DNA of 64,000 nucleotides, taken from Trichomonas vaginalis G3 (taxonomy: Eukaryota; Parabasalia; Trichomonadida; Trichomonadidae). Where the stretch lies: NCBI RefSeq assembly GCF_026262505.1, contig NC_067206.1, forward strand, positions 30,767,896-30,831,895. Direction: 5' to 3'. The notes beneath the pieces were generated by a model, which was not told the DNA's origin, did no database searches, and saw nothing but the letters and a program-made list of their open reading frames with translations. Position 1 is the stretch's first letter, and every line of letters starts with the position of its first letter. Below are positions 56,439-64,000 of this stretch, one piece after another. The position numbers and the translations under genes were made by a program.

Positions 56439-59400
56439 CATTTCGAAAAAACCGAAACTGCAAGGATCTCCGATTCTCGATATGATAATTTATTTGATTC
56501 CGGGGGACACCCCGGTTATCAAATATATTTATTAGAACGGAAAATCTCTCACATTTCGAAAAAACCGAAACTGCAAGGATCTCCGATTCTCGATATGATA
56601 ATTTATTTGATTCCGGGGGACACCCCGGTTATCAAATATATTTATTAGAACGGAAAATCTCTCACATTTCGAAAAAACCGAAACTGCAAGGATCTCCGAT
56701 TCTCGATATGATAATTTATTTGATTCCGGGGGACACCCCGGTTATCAAATATATTTATTAGAACGGAAAATCTCTCACATTTCGAAAAAACCGAAACTGC
56801 AAGGATCTCCGATTCTCGATATGATAATTTATTTGATTCCGGGGGACACCCCGGTTATCAAATATATTTATTAGAACGGAAAATCTCTCACATTTCGAAA
56901 AAACCGAAACTGCAAGGATCTCCGATTCTCGATATGATAATTTATTTGATTCCGGGGGACACCCCGGTTATCAAATATATTTATTAGAACGGAAAATCTC
57001 TCACATTTCGAAAAAACCGAAACTGCAAGGATCTCCGATTCTCGATATGATAATTTATTTGATTCCGGGGGACACCCCGGTTATCAAATATATTTATTAG
57101 AACGGAAAATCTCTCACATTTCGAAAAAACCGAAACTGCAAGGATCTCCGATTCTCGATATGATAATTTATTTGATTCCGGGGGACACCCCGGTTATCAA
57201 ATATATTTATTAGAACGGAAAATCTCTCACATTTCGAAAAAACCGAAACTGCAAGGATCTCCGATTCTCGATATGATAATTTATTTGATTCGGGGGACAC
57301 CCCGGTTATCAAATATATTTATTAGAACGGAAAATCTCTCACATTTCGAAAAAACCGAAACTGCAAGGATCTCCGATTCTCGATATGATAATTTATTTGA
57401 TTCCGGGGGACACCCCGGTTATCAAATATATTTATTAGAACGGAAAATCTCTCACATTTCGAAAAAACCGAAACTGCAAGGATCTCCGATTCTCGATATG
57501 ATAATTTATTTGATTCCGGGGGACACCCCGGTTATCAAATATATTTATTAGAACGGAAAATCTCTCACATTTCGAAAAAACCGAAACTGCAAGGATCTCC
57601 GATTCTCGATATGATAATTTATTTGATTCCGGGGGACACCCCGGTTATCAAATATATTTATTAGAACGGAAAATCTCTCACATTTCGAAAAAACCGAAAC
57701 TGCAAGGATCTCCGATTCTCGATATGATAATTTATTTGATTCCGGGGGACACCCCGGTTATCAAATATATTTATTAGAACGGAAAATCTCTCACATTTCG
57801 AAAAAACCGAAACTGCAAGGATCTCCGATTCTCGATATGATAATTTATTTGATTCCGGGGGACACCCCGGTTATCAAATATATTTATTAGAACGGAAAAT
57901 CTCTCACATTTCGAAAAAACCGAAACTGCAAGGATCTCCGATTCTCGATATGATAATTTATTTGATTCCGGGGGACACCCCGGTTATCAAATATATTTAT
58001 TAGAACGGAAAATCTCTCACATTTCGAAAAAACCGAAACTGCAAGGATCTCCGATTCTCGATATGATAATTTATTTGATTCCGGGGGACACCCCGGTTAT
58101 CAAATATATTTATTAGAACGGAAAATCTCTCACATTTCGAAAAAACCGAAACTGCAAGGATCTCCGATTCTCGATATGATAATTTATTTGATTCCGGGGG
58201 ACACCCGGTTATCAAATATATTTATTAGAACGGAAAATCTCTCACATTTCGAAAAAACCGAAACTGCAAGGATCTCCGATTCTCGATATGATAATTTATT
58301 TGATTCCGGGGGACACCCCGGTTATCAAATATATTTATTAGAACGGAAAATCTCTCACATTTCGAAAAAACCGAAACTGCAAGGATCTCCGATTCTCGAT
58401 ATGATAATTTATTTGATTCCGGGGGACACCCCGGTTATCAAATATATTTATTAGAACGGAAAATCTCTCACATTTCGAAAAAACCGAAACTGCAAGGATC
58501 TCCGATTCTCGATATGATAATTTATTTGATTCCGGGGGACACCCCGGTTATCAAATATATTTATTAGAACGGAAAATCTCTCACATTTCGAAAAAACCGA
58601 AACTGCAAGGATCTCCGATTCTCGATATGATAATTTATTTGATTCCGGGGGACACCCCGGTTATCAAATATATTTATTAGAACGGAAAATCTCTCACATT
58701 TCGAAAAAACCGAAACTGCAAGGATCTCCGATTCTCGATATGATAATTTATTTGATTCCGGGGGACACCCCGGTTATCAAATATATTTATTAGAACGGAA
58801 AATCTCTCACATTTCGAAAAAACCGAAACTGCAAGGATCTCCGATTCTCGATATGATAATTTATTTGATTCCGGGGGACACCCCGGTTATCAAATATATT
58901 TATTAGAACGGAAAATCTCTCACATTTCGAAAAAACCGAAACTGCAAGGATCTCCGATTCTCGATATGATAATTTATTTGATTCCGGGGGACACCCCGGT
59001 TATCAAATATATTTATTAGAACGGAAAATCTCTCACATTTCGAAAAAACCGAAACTGCAAGGATCTCCGATTCTCGATATGATAATTTATTTGATTCCGG
59101 GGGACACCCCGGTTATCAAATATATTTATTAGAACGGAAAATCTCTCACATTTCGAAAAAACCGAAACTGCAAGGATCTCCGATTCTCGATATGATAATT
59201 TATTTGATTCCGGGGGACACCCCGGTTATCAAATATATTTATTAGAACGGAAAATCTCTCACATTTCGAAAAAACCGAAACTGCAAGGATCTCCGATTCT
59301 CGATATGATAATTTATTTGATTCCGGGGGACACCCCGGTTATCAAATATATTTATTAGAACGGAAAATCTCTCACATTTCGAAAAAACCGAAACTGCAAG

Positions 59401-60174
59401 GATCTCCGATTCTCGATATGATAATTTATTTGATTCCGGGGGACACCCCGGTTATCAAATATATTTATTAGAACGGAAAATCTCTCACATTTCGAAAAAA
59501 CCGAAACTGCAAGGATCTCCGATTCTCGATATGATAATTTATTTGATTCCGGGGACACCCCGGTTATCAAATATATTTATTAGAACGGAAAATCTCTCAC
59601 ATTTCGAAAAAACCGAAACTGCAAGGATCTCCGATTCTCGATATGATAATTTATTTGATTCCGGGGGACACCCCGGTTATCAAATATATTTATTAGAACG
59701 GAAAATCTCTCACATTTCGAAAAAACCGAAACTGCAAGGATCTCCGATTCTCGATATGATAATTTATTTGATTCCGGGGGACACCCCGGTTATCAAATAT
59801 ATTTATTAGAACGGAAAATCTCTCACATTTCGAAAAAACCGAAACTGCAAGGATCTCCGATTCTCGATATGATAATTTATTTGATTCCGGGGGACACCCC
59901 GGTTATCAAATATATTTATTAGAACGGAAAATCTCTCACATTTCGAAAAAAACCGAAACTGCAAGGATCTCCGATTCTCGATATGATAATTTATTTGATT
60001 CCGGGGGACACCCCGGTTATCAAATATATTTATTAGAACGGAAAATCTCTCACATTTCGAAAAACCGAAACTGCAAGGATCTCCGATTCTCGATATGATA
60101 ATTTATTTGATTCCGGGGGACACCCCGGTTATCAAATATATTTATTAGAACGGAAAATATCTCACTTTTCGAAA
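56439..60174 (+). repeat. Satellite array S8, about 33 monomers
   Basis: Forward monomers with isolated one-base changes near 57291, 58205, 59552, 59946 and 60062. Copy number equals that of S1 at the other end of the window. Confidence 0.97.
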
Positions 60175-61950
60175 TTTTTTTAACAAAAATATGGCATTCT
60201 TAAATTATAGTTACATGTTATTTCACAATCATTATCATTAAAAAATTCAATTATTCAAGTTGTTTTGTCCCGACGGTTTTTACGGTTATAAAAATGGTTG
60301 CGAACTCAATCCATCAGCAAAATGTCGGTTGGGGTGCCCTTCTTGGCCTCCTGAGTACTCACCAAGATACCCCCAGCTCCCGCAAAACACCTCCCTTAGG
60401 TGAGCATTAACTGATGACATGAGTTAACAATTCTACAAAATCATCAAGCATGAAGGTTTATGATTTATAAATCAAAATCTCAGAAACTGCTTGACTTTGC
60501 AAGTTGCTGTCTTTACCGGTTACTCTGCTGCAATCTCTTTTCTGATTGCAGGCAGAGTTCTGCATCCTGAGGACTTTGCCTTGCAGATATGCTTGTAATC
60601 ACTACGTGAGCAACTTAGTGTTGCAAGTTGCTGTCTTTACCGGTTAGCTTTTTTTGAAGTTTCTTCGCATCTTATATAAGCTCTAGATCAATATTTATCA
60701 TCAGAATTTGCATCTCATAAAGCACGATATTAATCAAATAGGCAAATTTCATTCGGAGTCTCTCATTAAATGAGAAACTCCGAATGAGATTTGCTCTAAG
60801 GTAATGTACTTGTTATGCTTGGCCTAGAAGCAAGGAGGAAACATGTATATGGTTTGTTTATACTGAAGTTATCTGGAATTCTCTCAATTGAGGATTCAAA
60901 TCCAGATAACAGCAGTATAAGTTAATATTGTTGTGCACCTCAGGTTGTTTATAGGCCCGAGAACGAGAAAAGAATTTATGGTGTGAATTGGCTCGATATA
61001 TACCTACGCTCTGTAAAAAATACGTTATATTTTCTTTCATATGAGAAAAATGTTTTTCTTTTTATAATAGTATGTGCTTTGTTACTTCATAAATTGTCTA
61101 TTTTTCTTATTAAAACCTATTTTTTCCGTGTGATTCGGAATCTACGCATTCAAAAAATGCGTTTTCCGCTCTCAGAACGCGAAAATACGAACTACATGAC
61201 GAGATAATTGAGATTTTATCTGGATTTGAATCCTCAATTGAGAGAATTCCAGATAACTTCAGTATAAACAAACCATATACATGTTTCCTCCTTGCTTCTA
61301 GGCCAAGCATAACAAGTACATTACCTTAGAGCAAATCTCATTCGGAGTTTCTCATTTAATGAGAGACTCCGAATGAAATTTGCCTATTTGATTAATATCG
61401 TGCTTTATGAGATGCAAATTCTGATGATAAATATTGATCTAGAGCTTATATAAGATGCGAAGAAACTTCAAAAAAAGCTAACCGGTAAAGACAGCAACTT
61501 GCAACACTAAGTTGCTCACGTAGTGATTACAAGCATATCTGCAAGGCAAAGTCCTCAGGATGCAGAACTCTGCCTGCAATCAGAAAAGAGATTGCAGCAG
61601 AGTAACCGGTAAAGACAGCAACTTGCAAAGTCAAGCAGTTTCTGAGATTTTGATTTATAAATCATAAACCTTCATGCTTGATGATTTTGTAGAATTGTTA
61701 ACTCATGTCATCAGTTAATGCTCACCTAAGGGAGGTGTTTTGCGGGAGCTGGGGGTATCTTGGTGAGTACTCAGGAGGCCAAGAAGGGCACCCCAACCGA
61801 CATTTTGCTGATGGATTGAGTTCGCAACCATTTTTATAACCGTAAAAACCGTCGGGACAAAACAACTTGAATAATTGAATTTTTTAATGATAATGATTGT
61901 GAAATAACATGTAACTATAATTTAAGAATGCCATATTTTTGTTAAAAAAA
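60175..61950. repeat. Palindrome P8
   Basis: Left arm 60175-60909, spacer 60910-61215 (306 bp, one T missing), right arm 61216-61950. Confidence 0.95.
61050..61207 (+). pseudogene. Small spacer membrane protein, one-base deletion (P8 copy)
   Basis: As the other copies, but one T is missing in the T run near 61060, so the conserved ATG is out of frame with the rest. The remaining part joins an upstream ATG at 60983 instead. A homopolymer deletion here is most likely a sequencing error. Confidence 0.45.
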
Positions 61951-62251
61951 TTTCGAAAAGTGAGATATTTTCCGTTCTAATAAATATATTTGATAACCGG
62001 GGTGTCCCCCGGAATCAAATAAATTATCATATCGAGAATCGGAGATCCTTGCAGTTTCGGTTTTTTCGAAATGTGAGAGATTTTCCGTTCTAATAAATAT
62101 ATTTGATAACCGGGGTGTCCCCCGGAATCAAATAAATTATCATATCGAGAATCGGAGATCCTTGCAGTTTCGGTTTTTTCGAAATGTGAGAGATTTTCCG
62201 TTCTAATAAATATATTTGATAACCGGGTGTCCCCCGGAATCAAATAAATTA
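61951..62251 (-). repeat. Short satellite stretch s7
   Basis: About 2.7 reverse monomers, as s1. Confidence 0.95.
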
Positions 62252-64000
62252 GCATTACTAACATTCCTTTTTTATTTAAAATTTTCAATTCTTAAAACAA
62301 AGTTTTCTTTAATTTTAATATATTGTTATTTTTGAATAAAAATACAATAATACTAATGCAACAAAAGCTTCCTAAAATTATATTTGCGCGTTAATTGTAA
62401 TTCATAATGATTTTGAAATATTCCTCCTGGCCAGAAGAGCCTATTACTTGATTTTTGGCTTGGGATGCAAAAATAAATGCAATACGTATTTAGAAAGATA
62501 TCTCAAATCCTTTACCACAGATAATGATGTAACTCTCCAGTTTGTTGATACGATCTTTATGGCGTTTCCTTTACAATAAATAAGTATGCGTTAGAAAAGG
62601 AATCCAATATTAGTCAGCCATTTCAAAAATTCACTTAAAAACAAGAATATCTTTAAAGAACTGAAGACAGAAGGGCTAAGGCTTTATAAAACAAAGTATA
62701 TCATTTCTTAGGAACTTAATATGAATAATACCATATACTTTTTATCTATTACGAAAGAATTCAGCAATTTTCACACAGAATGAAGTGACAAGATATCTCT
62801 CTTTAAGTTACTATATTATTTGCTGCCTTTTATTCTATAATTAATGAAATTTTACTTTAATTACAATATAAACATATAAATTTTATAATTTCACATGAAA
62901 AAGTTCCTAACCACAAAATTGCCTGGTACAACCATGCCACTGGCATCACCATTCCACCTTGCATCATCATGCCTCCACGGTTGTTCAATTGTTGTTACAA
63001 TTGAGCGATCATATTTTGGTTTTGCTGAAGTTGATTTTGCATTAATAAAACACCTGCCTGCAATGCAGCAACTTCAACACATTTGGCTTTATAATCATCA
63101 TCTTTGGAAGAAATAGTATTCTTTAATTTAGAAATTTCATTATTCCTATATGAAATACGTGACTGCAATTCAGATATGTCATCATCCTTGGATGAAATAC
63201 TTTCTTTCAATGAGTCAATTTCGGAATCTTTGGAAGAAAGACGTTTCCTCAAAGTAGAAATGTCGTCATCTTTGGAAGAAATCTGAGATTTCAATGAATC
63301 ATATCCACTTTCTAAGGAAGAAACGCGTTTCCTCAATGTAGAAATTTCATTATCTTTGGAAGAAAGACGAGATTCCAATGACTCAATTTCTTCATCTTTG
63401 GAAGAAATTCGTCTCTTCAAGTTAGAAATTTCGGAATCTTTAGAAGAAATCTGAGACCTCAACGGAGGAAGTTCCGAATCCTTGGAAGAAAGACGTTTTT
63501 GTAACGATGAAATTTCGGAATCTTTGGAAGAAAGTTGAGATCTCAACGACTGGATCTCATTATCTTTGGAAGAAATATGGGATCTCAACGGTGGAAGTTC
63601 CGAATCTTTGGAAGCAAGGCGCTTCTGTAACGATGAAATTTCGGAATCTTTGGAAGAAAGTTGAGACTTCAATGTAGAAATATCGTTGTCTTTTGATTTA
63701 AGTTGCTTTTGTAAATTTTGTATGTCAGAATCTTTTGAAGAAATTTGTGATTTTAATTCATTAACTTGCTTAATGGAATCTTGTTGCTGGGCAAGTTTTT
63801 GCTTAAGTTCCTCGCAGTTCTTTGAGGTTTCCCGAAGTTTGTTATAAAGATCATGGTAATGTTCTGTTAATTTTTGATTTTCTTGAAAAATTTTGTCGAA
63901 ATGATAGCTGATTTCTTTCATTGATCTGAAATCAAGTTTCTCTTCAAAAAGAGTTATTAAGCACTTCAATTCTTTGTAATCTTTAACGTGGACACGAGCT
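62252..64000 (-). other. Gene cassette G7, truncated by the window end
   Basis: The B-side flank 62252-62890 is followed by most of gene B. Gene A would lie beyond the window. The post-stop tail region (62891-62994) has one base deleted near 62940, so the extra frame is broken in this copy only. Confidence 0.86.
62995..64000 (-). CDS. Gene B: coiled-coil repeat protein, 5' end outside window (G7 copy)
   Basis: The C-terminal 335 or so residues are present and identical to the other copies, from within the shared N-terminal domain (KARVHVKDYKELK) through all sixteen 14-residue repeats to the TAA stop. The start codon lies beyond position 64000. An internal TTG at 63967-63969 is not a start. 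Confidence 0.86.
   Translation of the reverse strand, partial: ARVHVKDYKELKCLITLFEEKLDFRSMKEISYHFDKIFQENQKLTEHYHDLYNKLRETSKNCEELKQKLAQQQDSIKQVNELKSQISSKDSDIQNLQKQLKSKDNDISTLKSQLSSKDSEISSLQKRLASKDSELPPLRSHISSKDNEIQSLRSQLSSKDSEISSLQKRLSSKDSELPPLRSQISSKDSEISNLKRRISSKDEEIESLESRLSSKDNEISTLRKRVSSLESGYDSLKSQISSKDDDISTLRKRLSSKDSEIDSLKESISSKDDDISELQSRISYRNNEISKLKNTISSKDDDYKAKCVEVAALQAGVLLMQNQLQQNQNMIAQL

Overview
The window is an AT-rich (about 30 % GC by eye), intron-free, highly repetitive eukaryotic segment. It is best explained as a tandemly amplified multigene locus of a trichomonad-type protist (Trichomonas/Tritrichomonas group). The reasons are: paired genes for coiled-coil and ankyrin-repeat proteins; a TCA-pyrimidine-W initiator-like motif a few bases before start codons; a TAAA overlapping a stop codon, as in known trichomonad poly(A) signals; and very compact genes. 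The assignment is an inference (about 0.6); no rRNA, tRNA or housekeeping gene is present to confirm it. I see no CRISPR, no bacterial feature, and no reverse transcriptase, integrase, capsid or transposase gene.

The whole window is built from one composite unit: long array of a 113-bp satellite (S), then a 1.78-kb palindrome (P: two identical 735-bp arms around a unique spacer of about 307 bp), then 2.7 inverted satellite monomers (s), then a 4.43-kb gene cassette (G) with gene B and gene A, then the next array. Satellite orientation flips at every palindrome and again at every cassette. Layout: end of a cassette 1-192; S1 193-3931; P1 3932-5708; s1 to 6009; G1 6010-10437 (genes on minus); S2 10438-11566; 100-N scaffold gap 11567-11666; P2 fragment to 11818; S3 to 14311; G2 14312-18732 (plus, damaged frames); s2; P3 19034-20805; S4 20806-24981; G3 24982-29408 (plus); s3; P4 29710-31497; S5 31498-33171, two satellite stretches joined head-on with no cassette; P5 33172-34941; s4; G4 35243-39675 (minus); S6; P6 40251-42027; s5; G5 42329-46758; S7; P7 49935-51711; s6; G6 52013-56438; S8; P8 60175-61950; s7; G7 62252-64000 (cut by the window end).

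Gene A (462 aa) has an N-terminal helical domain, a short coiled coil, ankyrin-like repeats and a Ser/Asp tail. Gene B (405 aa) is a paralogue sharing the N-terminal domain, but the ankyrin part is replaced by sixteen 14-residue coiled-coil repeats; a Gly/Met-rich tail lies in frame just after its stop. A third, very small candidate gene (52-55 aa, one hydrophobic segment) fills the spacer of each palindrome. The shared N-terminal domain and coils suggest, but do not prove, that A and B associate. Five of the A copies read identically at protein level, so the amplification is recent or actively homogenised. Array copy number (about 5 to 37 monomers) accounts for nearly all variation in unit length.

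Parts of the window are clearly of lower sequence quality (about 31.3-33.55 kb, 20.8-21.95 kb, and G2), so some broken frames and the cassette-less unit may be assembly effects.
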